This document shows, one piece after another, positions 53,747 to 63,200 of a stretch of DNA of 64,000 bases (position 1 is the stretch's first letter; each line of letters opens with the position of its first letter). The translations under genes and the position numbers were made by a program. Below the pieces are notes generated by a model, which was not told where the DNA came from, did no database searches, and saw nothing but the letters and a program-made list of their open reading frames with translations. This DNA is from Actinomycetota bacterium (GTDB taxonomy: Bacteria > Actinomycetota > Acidimicrobiia > Acidimicrobiales > RAAP-2). The DNA lies in contig WLNI01000001.1 in assembly GCA_009699875.1 (NCBI GenBank), forward strand, positions 496,001 through 560,000, written 5' to 3'.

Positions 53747-54826
53747 GTGGGACTGTCAATCGGGATTGTGGGCCTCCCCAATGTTGGCAAGTCAACGCTC
53801 TTCAATGCCCTGACAGAGAACGACGTTCTTGCAGCGAACTATCCCTTCGCCACCATTGAGCCGAATATTGGTGTGGTCTCAGTCCCTGATGAACGTTTGG
53901 CGGTTTTGGCGTCGATCTTCTCGTCAGAGGCGATTCTTCCAGCATCAGTGACCTTCGTTGACATTGCCGGCATCGTGAAGGGTGCTTCTGAGGGTGAAGG
54001 ACTCGGCAACCAGTTCTTGGGAGCGCTTAGGGAGTCCGATGCAATTTGCCAGGTAGTAAGAGTCTTCGTCGATGACGACGTTATCCATGTCGATGGCGCA
54101 GTCAACCCTGTCTCGGATATCGAAACCATCAATACCGAATTGATCTTGGCCGATCTTCAAACCATTGAGAACCGCTTACCGAAACTCGAGAAAGAAGCAC
54201 GAAAAGACCCTGAGCTCGCTGCGCAAGTTGGTGCGGTCCAAAAGGCTCAATCTATTTTGAACGAAGGGCGAACAATCTCGGCGGCGAGCGGCGAGGTTGA
54301 TCTCGAACTCTTGAATGAACTTCACCTCTTGACCGCCAAACCATTTCTCTACGTCTTTAACGTTGACGAGATGTCACTCAGCAACTCAACACAACTCGCT
54401 GATCTTGTGTCCTCGGTCGCACCCGCACCTGCAATCGTTCTGTGCGCACAACTCGAAGCAGAACTGGCTGGGATCGAAGGGGCCGATCTCGTCGAGATGC
54501 TCGACTCCTATGGATTGAGTGAACCAGGGCTGAACCGTTTGGTTCGCCTCGGCTTCGAAGCACTCGGTCTTCAAACCTATTTAACGGCAGGCCCCATGGA
54601 GTCACGCGCGTGGACCATTGAGGTGGGTGACACCGCCCCTAAAGCCGCAGGAGTAATCCATACTGATTTTGAACGAGGATTTATCAAGGCAGAAGTCGTG
54701 GGCTTCGACGACCTCGTCGAGGCTGGTTCTCTGGCCAATGCCCGGGCGGCCGGAAAAGTACGCCTCGAAGGCAAGGACTACGTCATGCAGGACGGCGACG
54801 TCGTTGAATTCCGCTTCAACGTCTGA
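53747..54826 (+). CDS. ychF: Redox-regulated ATPase YchF (Obg-like)
   Basis: A 359-residue P-loop NTPase of the universally conserved YchF/OLA1 family, which binds ATP and associates with ribosomes. GIVGLPNVGKSTLFNAL is the G1 loop at the N-terminus and DIAGIVKGASEGEGLGNQFL the G3 region. The C-terminal TGS domain ends IHTDFERGFIKAEVV and VMQDGDVVEFRFNV. The GTG start has AAGGAGAGA upstream. It is unlinked to a peptidyl-tRNA hydrolase gene here. Confidence 0.96.
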   Translation: MGLSIGIVGLPNVGKSTLFNALTENDVLAANYPFATIEPNIGVVSVPDERLAVLASIFSSEAILPASVTFVDIAGIVKGASEGEGLGNQFLGALRESDAICQVVRVFVDDDVIHVDGAVNPVSDIETINTELILADLQTIENRLPKLEKEARKDPELAAQVGAVQKAQSILNEGRTISAASGEVDLELLNELHLLTAKPFLYVFNVDEMSLSNSTQLADLVSSVAPAPAIVLCAQLEAELAGIEGADLVEMLDSYGLSEPGLNRLVRLGFEALGLQTYLTAGPMESRAWTIEVGDTAPKAAGVIHTDFERGFIKAEVVGFDDLVEAGSLANARAAGKVRLEGKDYVMQDGDVVEFRFNV

Positions 54827-54865
54827 GGGTTCCCACAGCCATGTCACGGAGGAGGCCCGTCACCC

Positions 54866-54958
54866 TCTAGAATGACCTTTGGCGTGCCTCGACAGATGTC
54901 GGCGCCGGGCTTGAAAACCTTTGGCGCGTTCTTCGCGCCCTGAACAAGGAGAGAACCC
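54866..54958 (+). promoter_or_regulatory. Structured leader of the adenosylhomocysteinase gene
   Basis: TAGAAT near 54868 is a candidate -10, giving a leader of about 85 nt. It contains a strong hairpin GGCGCG-TTCTT-CGCGCC (54923-54939) just before the AAGGAG ribosome-binding site, and CCTTTGGCG occurs twice. I could not match it to the SAH riboswitch consensus. A regulatory role is possible but not shown. Confidence 0.35.
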
Positions 54959-56404
54959 GTGACAAATTCCGCCATCGACTTTAAAGTTGCTGACATTAAC
55001 CTCGCCGAATACGGTCGAAATGAGATCCGCCTCGCCGAACACGAGATGCCTGGCCTCATGGCCATGCGAGCTGAGTTTGGTGATTCAAAACCACTGAGTG
55101 GCGCCCGGATTACCGGCAGTCTTCACATGACGATCCAAACTGCCGTCCTTATTGAAACTCTCGTTGCCTTAGGGGCTGAGGTTCGATGGGCGAGTTGCAA
55201 TATCTTCTCGACACAGGACCACGCAGCCGCCGCTGTCGCCGTGGGCCCCAACGGAACCCCCGAGGATCCACAAGGTGTTCCTGTTTTTGCATGGAAGGGT
55301 GAATCGCTCGATGAGTACTGGTGGTGCACCGACCAAGCTCTGACATGGCCAGGAGAAGATGGTCCGACTGCCATCTTGGATGATGGTGGCGACGCCACGC
55401 TCTTAATTCATAAAGGTCTCGAATTTGAAAAGGCAGGGGAAGTCCCCACGCAAAGTGCGTCTGACAGTGAAGAGTACGGCGTGATTCTGAATCTCCTCAC
55501 CAAGATTGTTGCCGAAGAGCCTGGCAGATTTGCCGCAGCGTCAAACTCAATCAAGGGTGTCTCTGAAGAAACCACAACTGGTGTGCTTCGTCTCTATGAC
55601 ATGCAACGAAGTGGTGAGCTTCTCTTCCCTGCAATCAACGTGAACGATGCTGTGACGAAGTCAAAATTTGATAACAAGTATGGCTGTCGCCACTCCTTGA
55701 TCGACGGCATCAACCGAGCAACTGATGTTTTGATTGGTGGAAAAGTCGCCGTCGTCTGTGGCTACGGTGACGTTGGAAAAGGTTGCGCGGAGTCACTTCG
55801 CGGCCAAGGTGCTCGAGTGATCGTCACTGAGATTGACCCTATTTGCGCCCTCCAGGCTGCAATGGACGGTTACGAAGTCACCACACTTGAAGATGCGTTG
55901 AGCCGAGCCGACATCGTCATCTCAGCCACTGGGAACAAGGACGTTATTCGGGTCGAACACATGGCAGCGATGAAGCATCAGACAATTCTCGGAAACATTG
56001 GTCACTTTGACAATGAAATCGACATGGCCGGATTGTCCGCTGTGCCTGGGATCAAGCGGGTCATCATCAAGCCTCAGGTCGATGAGTGGACGTTCCCAGA
56101 TGGACACTCGATCATTGTGCTCTCAGAGGGTCGACTCTTGAACCTTGGGAACGCCACAGGCCACCCGAGTTTTGTCATGAGTGCTTCGTTTACCAACCAA
56201 GTCATGGCTCAGATCGAACTCCACGCCAATACCCATAACTACCCAACGGGCGTCTACGTACTACCCAAGCACTTAGATGAAAAAGTGGCTCGGCTGCACT
56301 TAGACGCACTTGGAGTGAACTTGACGAATCTCACCTCAGCGCAAGCTGAATACTTGGGGTTGAGTGTTGACGGTCCCTATAAAGCCGACACCTATCGCTA
56401 CTAA
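54959..56404 (+). CDS. ahcY: Adenosylhomocysteinase
   Basis: A 481-residue NAD-dependent hydrolase that splits S-adenosylhomocysteine into adenosine and homocysteine, freeing methyltransferases from product inhibition. ISLA-like N-terminal helices, [16 protein letters not shown], the NAD loop [18 protein letters not shown] and the C-terminal [17 protein letters not shown] are typical. The insertion of about 40 residues after residue 130 marks the long bacterial/eukaryotic type. The GTG start has AAGGAG upstream. The adenosine made may feed the kinase at 11916. Confidence 0.97.
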   Translation: MTNSAIDFKVADINLAEYGRNEIRLAEHEMPGLMAMRAEFGDSKPLSGARITGSLHMTIQTAVLIETLVALGAEVRWASCNIFSTQDHAAAAVAVGPNGTPEDPQGVPVFAWKGESLDEYWWCTDQALTWPGEDGPTAILDDGGDATLLIHKGLEFEKAGEVPTQSASDSEEYGVILNLLTKIVAEEPGRFAAASNSIKGVSEETTTGVLRLYDMQRSGELLFPAINVNDAVTKSKFDNKYGCRHSLIDGINRATDVLIGGKVAVVCGYGDVGKGCAESLRGQGARVIVTEIDPICALQAAMDGYEVTTLEDALSRADIVISATGNKDVIRVEHMAAMKHQTILGNIGHFDNEIDMAGLSAVPGIKRVIIKPQVDEWTFPDGHSIIVLSEGRLLNLGNATGHPSFVMSASFTNQVMAQIELHANTHNYPTGVYVLPKHLDEKVARLHLDALGVNLTNLTSAQAEYLGLSVDGPYKADTYRY

Positions 56405-56423
56405 TTCAAAAGAGTAACGACCT

Positions 56424-56458
56424 ACGATCTTCTCAGCGGACTCCGCTGAGAAGATCGT
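56424..56458. terminator. Perfect 16-bp inverted repeat between ahcY and a PIG-L gene
   Basis: ACGATCTTCTCAGCGG (56424-56439) and CCGCTGAGAAGATCGT (56443-56458) are exact complements around the 3-nt loop ACT. The stem would form on transcripts of either strand and lies in a convergent gap, so it probably works as a bidirectional terminator. Its right part encodes the last codons of the PIG-L gene (stop at 56433-56435). There is no clear U-tract. Confidence 0.6.
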
Positions 56459-57260
56459 CTTCAACACCAACTTGGTTCGTAGGGTCTTGAACGCGCACAA
56501 ACCATTCCTGGACAAAAAGCACCTTGAAGACTTCCGGTGGCACCTGGAGGAAAAATGACTGTGCCGTTTGAGAGGCATGGGCCATCAGCGCTGCACGTTT
56601 GAGGTCGACATATTTCTCAACGTCAATAACTGCACCGATCTCTTCGTCTGAGCTTCCCATTTCTGGGGACTCATCGTTCTCGTCTCGATCAGGTCGTTCG
56701 ATTCCGTGACGCGCCAAAATCTCTCCAAGTTGAGCGAATGCTGAGCGTGCAATGGTTGCGTAATAAAGTTTCGGCTTTACCTTCGCCATCTCTACAGCCG
56801 CCAAGGTGATTCGGTTGGCTTGGATGTGGTCAGGATGCCCATAAAATCCATTTTCGTCATAGGTCACTACGACGTCCGCGTGTTCTTCGTCCAGGATTTC
56901 GGCCAACCGTGCAGCGGCGACCGCGACCGGGGTTTTCCAGAATGAGTTTGGAAGGTCGTTCTGAGGCCAGCCCATCATTCCCGAGTCGTGGTACCCCAAA
57001 AGAACCAAACGCTCAACGCCCAAGATCTCACATGAGCGCTCCAACTCTTGACGCCTATGCCGTACGACTTCAGCCGTATCGTGATCATCGTGCTCGGGAG
57101 CAAGACCATCGGGGCTGTCCCCTAATTCTCCGTTCGTGCAGGTCACAAGAATGACTCGTGCCCCCTCTTTTGAATACCGAGCGATAATTCCTCCAGTTGA
57201 TGAAGCTTCATCATCTGGGTGCGCATGGACGAGGACAATGGTTGGTCGGTGCTGAGTCAC
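56433..57260 (-). CDS. PIG-L family deacetylase (MshB/Mca-like)
   Basis: A 275-residue zinc-dependent deacetylase. AHPDDEASSTGGIIARY is the first zinc motif (H-x-D-D), and GFYGHPDHIQANRI supplies the third ligand. DSGMMGWPQNDLPNSFW is the substrate loop of the Mca/MshB group, which act on mycothiol precursors or mycothiol conjugates. The final codons lie inside the convergent hairpin. It is 26 bp downstream of a paralogue, so the pair probably arose by duplication. Confidence 0.88.
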   Translation of the reverse strand: MTQHRPTIVLVHAHPDDEASSTGGIIARYSKEGARVILVTCTNGELGDSPDGLAPEHDDHDTAEVVRHRRQELERSCEILGVERLVLLGYHDSGMMGWPQNDLPNSFWKTPVAVAAARLAEILDEEHADVVVTYDENGFYGHPDHIQANRITLAAVEMAKVKPKLYYATIARSAFAQLGEILARHGIERPDRDENDESPEMGSSDEEIGAVIDVEKYVDLKRAALMAHASQTAQSFFLQVPPEVFKVLFVQEWFVRVQDPTNQVGVEDDLLSGVR

Positions 57261-57286
57261 GTGGGAATCCTAGAAGCCTTTTTGTT

Positions 57287-58090
57287 TCAGTGAGCCACGA
57301 CGCCTGCAAAGAGGTCCGTTTCAGGCAAAGGACTCCCCGTCGTGTCATAGCCTCGCAGATAGGTTTCTGTACCGAACCACTCCACAAATACCTCTTTTGG
57401 AAGCGCTACGAGATCGTCGTTATCACTCTGCGAGGCATGGGAACGAAGGGCTCTGTGTTTGAGCTCGACAACGTCGGAACAGTCCACTGACGTCTCCATG
57501 AGTTCATCTTGAACACCTTGAACGAGCCCGAGGCGAAGCCAGTCAGGGAGAGACATTCCCGCTTCTCCTTTCTCGATGCAGCGCTTGAGCGTCGATTCAG
57601 AGAACGCCACGAAGTAGACCCGTTGGACCCATGGCGATTTCTCCACTGCAGCCATTGTGGCGAGGTGGGTTTGTATGTGATCGGGATGACCGTAAAAGCC
57701 ATCAGATCCATAGGTCACCACCACTTGCGGTCGCTCCTCTTCAAGAATTTTCGCAATCTTCGCGCTCACTTCATCGACAGATTGATTTACAAATGCTGTT
57801 TCCGCCAGGTTCGATTTCCATCCAGCCATTCCTGAATCGTCATAGCCAAGCTGTTCGACCCGATCGATCCCCAAAATCTCGCACGAGCGGGAAAGCTCCT
57901 CTGCCCTCGTGGCTGTAACTATTTCAGCATCGTGTGCCTGATCGATTGAGGAACGCCCTTCAGCATCAAAACCGAGCCCACCCGTGGTGCACGTGATCAA
58001 CACTTGACGCACACCTTGACGCCCATAGTGGGCTTGGACACCTGCAGTGAAGAGGGCTTCGTCGTCTGGATGCGCGTGGACACAGACCAT
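57287..58090 (-). CDS. PIG-L family deacetylase, paralogue of the neighbour
   Basis: A 267-residue protein from the ATG at 58090, which has GAGGAG 5 nt upstream; longer readings to 58198 run into the Nramp-related gene. AHPDDEALFTAGVQAHY and GFYGHPDHIQTH are the zinc motifs, and DDSGMAGWKSNLAETAF the substrate loop. Compared with the downstream copy it has a shorter loop and a different C-terminus (WFGTETYLRGYDTTG). It may be a mycothiol S-conjugate amidase-like enzyme; the two could act on different substrates. Confidence 0.88.
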   Translation of the reverse strand: MVCVHAHPDDEALFTAGVQAHYGRQGVRQVLITCTTGGLGFDAEGRSSIDQAHDAEIVTATRAEELSRSCEILGIDRVEQLGYDDSGMAGWKSNLAETAFVNQSVDEVSAKIAKILEEERPQVVVTYGSDGFYGHPDHIQTHLATMAAVEKSPWVQRVYFVAFSESTLKRCIEKGEAGMSLPDWLRLGLVQGVQDELMETSVDCSDVVELKHRALRSHASQSDNDDLVALPKEVFVEWFGTETYLRGYDTTGSPLPETDLFAGVVAH

Positions 58091-58130
58091 TGTTCTCCTC
58101 GACGTTTCCTGTTCCACGGGTCTCAGATCC

Positions 58131-59708
58131 TCAGCCAATCTGAAATGCTTTGACGACAAGTAACACGACGGAAAGAACGAGGTAGCCAACCATTCCAATC
58201 AGCGTCCAACGTCGCCAACCGAGAAGCGGAGGCCGAGTCATTAAGTTCAACGACGGCATCCGCCAATCGGAACGCTCACCTCTATAGGAAATTGGCGTGG
58301 CTGGCTTGCGGAACACGAGCCAGGCCCCTCCCCCGATTACTAAGGCACCTGCTAATCCACCAGCCATGTATTCAGATAACTTGACGACGTCGATTCCCTG
58401 GAACACGGTCGTGATCATTAAAATAAGTGACAGCACAACCAAGATCGAAATGATGATGGTTGCCACGATATTGAGCCAGGTCCGGTTCACCCAGGGACCA
58501 AGGACCTGTGCGTCATTGCAAAGAAGAAGAAGGAAGACCGTCGCGAGAGGCAAGAGCAGTCCGGCCAAGGCTTGCACTGTTGTCGTGATCAGCCCGAGTG
58601 GTGCGCCAGGGATGAGCACCAAGCCTGCTGCCATGAGGACCAGCGCCGAGAAACCGCCATAAAAACCTTTCGCGTCTTTCCAACCCTTATTCAACGAGAG
58701 ATGAGTGCGACCCAGGTCTCCAAAGGCATAGGTCGTCGCCAGCGTCACGGCAGCCGCTCCAATGATTGAGGCGTTCAAGAGGATGATGGCAAAGAAGGCT
58801 CCAGCCCAACTCCCAATGTGTGTTTGCAGACCACGAGCGACCCCTAAGGCATCGGTGTAGTTCCCAAAGAGCTTCGTTCCCATGAATGCCGCTGCAACAA
58901 CTGAGACGACAATGACTGCGGAAACCACGGTTATTACTGATCCGATACCCGTATCAACTCGCTCATAGTTAATCCAACGTGGTGTGATCTTTTTATCGAT
59001 GATATTTGATTGTTGAAAAAAGAGTTGCCAAGGGGCGACTGTGGTTCCCACGATGGCGATGATAAGCAGAACTGAATCTGAGGTGACCCCACCCTGCACG
59101 CCAGGTGTGACCAAGTGTCGGGCGACTTGGCCTGCTGAAGGATGCGAAAGGATGATAAGTGGGATCACTAAGAGGTTGGCAAAAATGAAGAGGAACATAA
59201 AGCGTTCCCATCGCCGAAAGCTCCCTGATGTTGTCATTGCAATCAATGTCATGCCAGCAATCGGCACCGATATCCACGCAGAGATATGAAAGTAGGAAAG
59301 TGCCAAGTTCACTCCGATGAACTCAGTGGCAATGGTCAGAAAATTGAGAACGAAGAGGTCGCCGATAGCGACACTCCCCCAAAATCTTCCGTAGCGCTCA
59401 CGAATAAGGCGACCATGACCGACCCCGGTCACCGCTCCAAGTCGAACAACCATCTCTTGATTCACAATGAGGACCGGAATCAAGAGTGGAAGAACCCAAA
59501 GGAGGGAGAGTCCAAAATTCTGTCCAGCCTGGGCATAAGTGGAGATTCCACCGGCGTCATTATCTCCGACCATGACAATGATCCCTGGGCCGAGTATCGC
59601 CAGAAGAGTGAGAAGGCGGACGCGAAAGCCTCGTCGCGTTGAGCTGTCGTTGCTCTTAATCGTTCCGAACGCGCCAGTAATAGCTTCTGACTCGTGTGAT
59701 GCTTCCAT
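58131..59708 (-). CDS. Nramp-related metal transporter, probably Mg2+ type
   Basis: A 525-residue transporter with 11 or 12 helices from the ATG at 59708 (AAGGAGG upstream). The first unwound helix reads MVGDNDAGGISTYAQAG (48-54 for GDNDAGG) in place of the classic DPGN motif. Helix 6 reads VGTTVAPWQLFFQQS, where the usual metal-binding methionine of MPHN is Ala225 and the His is Trp227. Loss of that methionine is reported for Nramp-related magnesium transporters (NRMT), so I infer Mg2+ (perhaps with Mn2+) as substrate. A soluble MgtE-N/CBS protein lies next to it. A structured leader precedes it. Confidence 0.85.
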   Translation of the reverse strand: MEASHESEAITGAFGTIKSNDSSTRRGFRVRLLTLLAILGPGIIVMVGDNDAGGISTYAQAGQNFGLSLLWVLPLLIPVLIVNQEMVVRLGAVTGVGHGRLIRERYGRFWGSVAIGDLFVLNFLTIATEFIGVNLALSYFHISAWISVPIAGMTLIAMTTSGSFRRWERFMFLFIFANLLVIPLIILSHPSAGQVARHLVTPGVQGGVTSDSVLLIIAIVGTTVAPWQLFFQQSNIIDKKITPRWINYERVDTGIGSVITVVSAVIVVSVVAAAFMGTKLFGNYTDALGVARGLQTHIGSWAGAFFAIILLNASIIGAAAVTLATTYAFGDLGRTHLSLNKGWKDAKGFYGGFSALVLMAAGLVLIPGAPLGLITTTVQALAGLLLPLATVFLLLLCNDAQVLGPWVNRTWLNIVATIIISILVVLSLILMITTVFQGIDVVKLSEYMAGGLAGALVIGGGAWLVFRKPATPISYRGERSDWRMPSLNLMTRPPLLGWRRWTLIGMVGYLVLSVVLLVVKAFQIG

Positions 59709-59791
59709 GACTTTCCTCCTTCCCTTCTCTCTTGGTATGCGCTTTGTGCGCGCACCACCGAGTCTCAAGAGGAGAAGGTCAAAGACGCGTT

Positions 59792-59856
59792 CCCCTCAAG
59801 AAAATCCATGATGCTCGTGCCGCCGGGCTCACGTCCCGACGGGCGGTACTTGGGGG
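59792..59856 (-). promoter_or_regulatory. Structured leader upstream of the Nramp-related gene
   Basis: On the transcript CCCC+CAAG (59849-59856) pairs with CUUG+A+GGGG (59792-59800), an 8-bp helix with one bulged A, enclosing a second hairpin CGUCGGG-ACGUGAG-CCCGGCG. A two-stem junction like this in a metal transporter leader could be a metal sensor. It does not match the yybP-ykoY or M-box consensus that I know. Confidence 0.35.
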
Positions 59857-59917
59857 TTTCAGCGATCCTCCTCGTCCGGCGGGCATTTTTCGATCAACAA
59901 GTCGATGTTCATCGTCG

Positions 59918-61180
59918 CTACTCCTCTACCGTGGCTTTGCCGAATTCACGGCGCCACCCCTGAGGGAGAAGAAGTTCAATTAAGTCGTCAATTGTGACAA
60001 CGCCAAGGAGGCGCCCATGTTCCTCATCGACGACAGGAACCACGGTCAAGTTGAAATCGGACATCTGTCGAGCGACTTGGTTGAGATCCCAGTGCGGGTG
60101 AACGTGGGCGGACTCGCTTTGGGCGACACTTCGAATCGCAATCTCTGGCGCAGAGCGAACCAGTGAGGCGATTGATGCAGAACCTTCTAACGCTCCTCGC
60201 GGATCGACGACAAAGACGACGTTAAGTGTCTCGACAGGGGCTGATGAGTTCTTTACGGCACTCAAGCCATCAGCAACAGATGCGGAATTTGGAACCGCTA
60301 CAAAATCAGGGCTCATAATCCCACCAGCGGTTTCAGGATTGTATGACAAGAGATTTCTCACTTTTTGTTGCTGTGGCTCTGGCAGGAGATCAAGCAAGTT
60401 CAGTCGACGAGATTGATCAACTTCAGTAATCAAGTCTGCTGCGTCATCTGGCGCCATGCGTTCCAAGAGGCGAGCTGCTTGGATATCGGTTCTCGAATCG
60501 ATGAATTCGAGTTGGTGCTCCATGTCCAACTCTTCGAACACGTCTGCTTCGAGTTCTCGATCTTGGCCCACTGCCTCAATGATCTCTTCGCCTTCATCAT
60601 GGCTCGCTGCTTCGACGAGGTCGGCAATTTGAGCGGGATGTAACTTCGCTAATTTCCGATAGGGAATACGGAGCTTGGCCGAAGGGACATGAGCAACAAA
60701 AGGTTCAATCGAAGCAAAGTCCACAACGCCACTATTTGAGATGCCTTCACCAATACGTCCACGAAACAGTCGGCGAAGGAGTGGTCGCCGTCCAGGATCC
60801 ACAGCGACGACTTCGTAGACGCCATCGATGGGAGCCAAGAGAATATCGTTTGCTCGGATCAGGCGACCTCCGACAAAGTTGATTAGATGCCGCGCCATCA
60901 GGTCCTTGGCCAGAAGAATTTCACCTTCACGACGTTCGAATTTACGCAGATCGATTCGTTTTCCTGAGAATCGAATTGGGCGATTGCTGAGCGAACTCAC
61001 TTTTTCGGCTCTCATGAAGAGGTCTCGACCGCCAACTCGCACCACGAGTCCAACGACAGGAGGATGTGGGTAGTCACCCAATCGAACGACGACGTCCTCA
61101 ATTCGACCGATCCGGTCACCTCCCTCGTCAAGGAGAGAGCGCCGCACGACGTCAGAGAGATTTACGATGTCGGCGTTCAT
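59918..61180 (-). CDS. Soluble MgtE-N/CBS protein with PRC-barrel-like domain
   Basis: A 420-residue protein without membrane helices. Residues 1-160 contain two PRC-barrel-like units (DRIGRIEDVVVRLGDYP and DGVYEVVAVDPGRRPLL). Residues about 185-290 match the helical MgtE N domain (RLLERMAPDDAADLITEV, LLDLLPEPQQQKV). Residues about 290-415 hold two CBS motifs, the second with VVPVVDEEHGRLLGVVTIDDL. The MgtE membrane domain is missing. Together with the neighbouring Nramp-related transporter it may act as a separate Mg2+ sensor. Confidence 0.9.
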   Translation of the reverse strand: MNADIVNLSDVVRRSLLDEGGDRIGRIEDVVVRLGDYPHPPVVGLVVRVGGRDLFMRAEKVSSLSNRPIRFSGKRIDLRKFERREGEILLAKDLMARHLINFVGGRLIRANDILLAPIDGVYEVVAVDPGRRPLLRRLFRGRIGEGISNSGVVDFASIEPFVAHVPSAKLRIPYRKLAKLHPAQIADLVEAASHDEGEEIIEAVGQDRELEADVFEELDMEHQLEFIDSRTDIQAARLLERMAPDDAADLITEVDQSRRLNLLDLLPEPQQQKVRNLLSYNPETAGGIMSPDFVAVPNSASVADGLSAVKNSSAPVETLNVVFVVDPRGALEGSASIASLVRSAPEIAIRSVAQSESAHVHPHWDLNQVARQMSDFNLTVVPVVDEEHGRLLGVVTIDDLIELLLPQGWRREFGKATVEE

Positions 61181-61243
61181 CTAGGTACCTCTGTCGGTCG
61201 TAGAATATTCAGTCCTGTACTGATGAAACCTAGACTAGCCCCG

Positions 61244-62131
61244 TCAGGTCTGGAGATCTCCCAGGGCCCCCGACACGGCCTTGAGTTCGCTGTCCCAGTT
61301 GGCGGGTGTGGAGAGTGGACGAAGAACAAACTTTGAAAAGCCCACTTCCAGATATCCTTCGATCAAGCGACGGAGATCTGAAAGATTTTGCGGCAAAATC
61401 TCATCGACATCCTCTCGCTTCGCACGTCTTCGAATCGCATCAAGTGCCGAAGGCGGGAGTGGCTCTGCGGCGTACCCAATACTTACTCCATAGTGCTCCG
61501 GATCGATGACTCGTCCAGCTTGTGACGCAGCTTCTTCGATGCGTCGGCGTCCTTTGACCGCATCATCAGCGCTCAGCATTGTGGGGAGCCACCCGTCAGC
61601 GAATCGTCCACAACGATCAAGCGATTTCGGGGCAGTTCCTCCGAGCCATATCTCAAGAGGCTGCTGTTTTGGGAGAGGGTCGAGTGTGACCCCGCACGCA
61701 GTCCCAGCGGGCGTGACAACGTCAGTGGGGATCCCAGCCAAGAGCGATCGAAGAACAGGAAGCGTCTCGTCCATTGTGGAACTTCGCTCTGATGGTGCGA
61801 CGCCGACTGCGCTGGCCTCCTCGCCACGCACGAGCCCAGGCACCGCCGTTACAAGAAGGCGACCATTGCTTAGGTAGTCCAGTGTGGCGAGTTGGCGCGC
61901 CATTCGAATGACATTGCGACCTGGCACCAAGAACGTTGTTCCTATTTTCAAAGTTTCGAGTCTCCCTGCGAGCCACGCAAGCGAGACCAAGGGATCGAGT
62001 CCAGGCTGTGTCAACACTTCAGAGACCCAGATCGAGTCAAATCCATGAGTCAATAGGCTCGTGCAGATCCCTTCGAATTCTGCTGGATCTGCGACATGGC
62101 CTGCGGTGCCGATACCGAAACGAACTTTCAC
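61244..62131 (-). CDS. LLM class flavin-dependent oxidoreductase (F420 type)
   Basis: A 295-residue TIM-barrel protein. The sequence [20 protein letters not shown] at the start, [25 protein letters not shown] and [12 protein letters not shown] are the LLM signatures, and the absence of an FMN-type motif favours F420. The start is a GTG overlapping the threonine aldolase stop by 4 bp (GTGA). The substrate is unknown. Confidence 0.85.
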   Translation of the reverse strand: MKVRFGIGTAGHVADPAEFEGICTSLLTHGFDSIWVSEVLTQPGLDPLVSLAWLAGRLETLKIGTTFLVPGRNVIRMARQLATLDYLSNGRLLVTAVPGLVRGEEASAVGVAPSERSSTMDETLPVLRSLLAGIPTDVVTPAGTACGVTLDPLPKQQPLEIWLGGTAPKSLDRCGRFADGWLPTMLSADDAVKGRRRIEEAASQAGRVIDPEHYGVSIGYAAEPLPPSALDAIRRRAKREDVDEILPQNLSDLRRLIEGYLEVGFSKFVLRPLSTPANWDSELKAVSGALGDLQT

Positions 62132-63147
62132 GGGGCTCCCTTGATTACGGCTGCAACTCGATCAGTAGCATCATCATCGATCTCTCGATGGGTGACAAGG
62201 CGCACGATACCCGGAGAGATGGTGCCCGCAATGATTCCTTGCGCGCTTAGGTACTCCAAGAGACCATCGGCTTGTAGGTGTTTGAACACAACAAGATTTG
62301 TTGGTTGGGTGAGAACCTCCTCAGCCACCTCAGGCCAGCGCTGAGCCACGGCTTCAGCAATTCGGTGTGCTCGCTGATGATCTTCGGCGAGTCGTTCAAC
62401 CATTGAAGTAAGCCCAATGATCCCAGGGGCCGCGACAACTCCAGCTTGGCGCATCGATCCACCGAGTCGCTTCCGCTCCACTCTCATTTGCCCGGTCAAA
62501 GATTCAGGTCCTGCAAGAAGTGAGCCAACCGGTGCACAGAGTCCTTTTGAGAGACAACACATCACCGTCGTTGCAGGAGCAACGATTTCAGCGGCAGGGA
62601 TACCAGTCGCAACTTCAGCGTTGAAGAGTCGTGCCCCATCAACGTGGAGTGGCCGGTCCCCAATCGCTTCTTTCAGCGTGGCGAGTTCACCCGGTTGCCA
62701 CACTCTCCCCCCTGAAGGCATATGCGTATTTTCGACAAAAACTGCCGAGATTTCTGGCTGGTGATGATTTGCGGTTTCAAGAGAGCGCTGAATGTCCTCA
62801 AGACTGAGCGTTCCACGATGATCATTTAACGTGCGGAACTGAAGAGAGCTGTTTCGTGCTGCCGCACCTTCTTCATAGATCACCACATGTTGGCGAGCTC
62901 CTGCCACAACGACATCACCGGGCTTGGTGAGAACTCGAATCGCAATTTGATTTGCCATTGTCCCAGACGGCACAAAAATGGCCGATTCTTTTCCCACCCG
63001 GCGAGCAAATCTCTCTTCAAGCTCGCGTACCGTTGGGTCCTCGCCATACCCGTCATCTCCCACCAGAGCTGACGACATTGCTTCTCGCATTTCGTCTGTG
63101 GGTGACGTCACGGTATCGCTACGCAGATCAATCATTGAAGGTGCCAC
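62128..63147 (-). CDS. Low-specificity L-threonine aldolase
   Basis: A 339-residue PLP enzyme of the fold-type I aldolase group, cleaving L-threonine or L-allo-threonine to glycine and acetaldehyde. [16 protein letters not shown] at the start, [13 protein letters not shown] (cofactor loop), VDGARLFNA and [13 protein letters not shown] (PLP lysine in CLSKG) are typical. The GTG at 63147 is chosen because TAGCAT (63154-63159, minus strand) ends exactly 6 nt upstream; ATG 63135 is the alternative. The gene is divergent from a thioesterase. Confidence 0.92.
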   Translation of the reverse strand: MAPSMIDLRSDTVTSPTDEMREAMSSALVGDDGYGEDPTVRELEERFARRVGKESAIFVPSGTMANQIAIRVLTKPGDVVVAGARQHVVIYEEGAAARNSSLQFRTLNDHRGTLSLEDIQRSLETANHHQPEISAVFVENTHMPSGGRVWQPGELATLKEAIGDRPLHVDGARLFNAEVATGIPAAEIVAPATTVMCCLSKGLCAPVGSLLAGPESLTGQMRVERKRLGGSMRQAGVVAAPGIIGLTSMVERLAEDHQRAHRIAEAVAQRWPEVAEEVLTQPTNLVVFKHLQADGLLEYLSAQGIIAGTISPGIVRLVTHREIDDDATDRVAAVIKGAP

Positions 63148-63200
63148 ATATCAATGCTACCGGTGACCCGTCTCTCTCTTTGAGGCCATAGGCTACGGGC

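Noticed and set aside
54866..54958. SAH riboswitch before ahcY
   Set aside because: Stems are present, but the conserved core of the SAH class could not be located; listed only as a structured leader.
59769..59917. M-box or yybP-ykoY riboswitch before the Nramp-related gene
   Set aside because: Conserved sequence blocks of either class were not found, although the region is structured.
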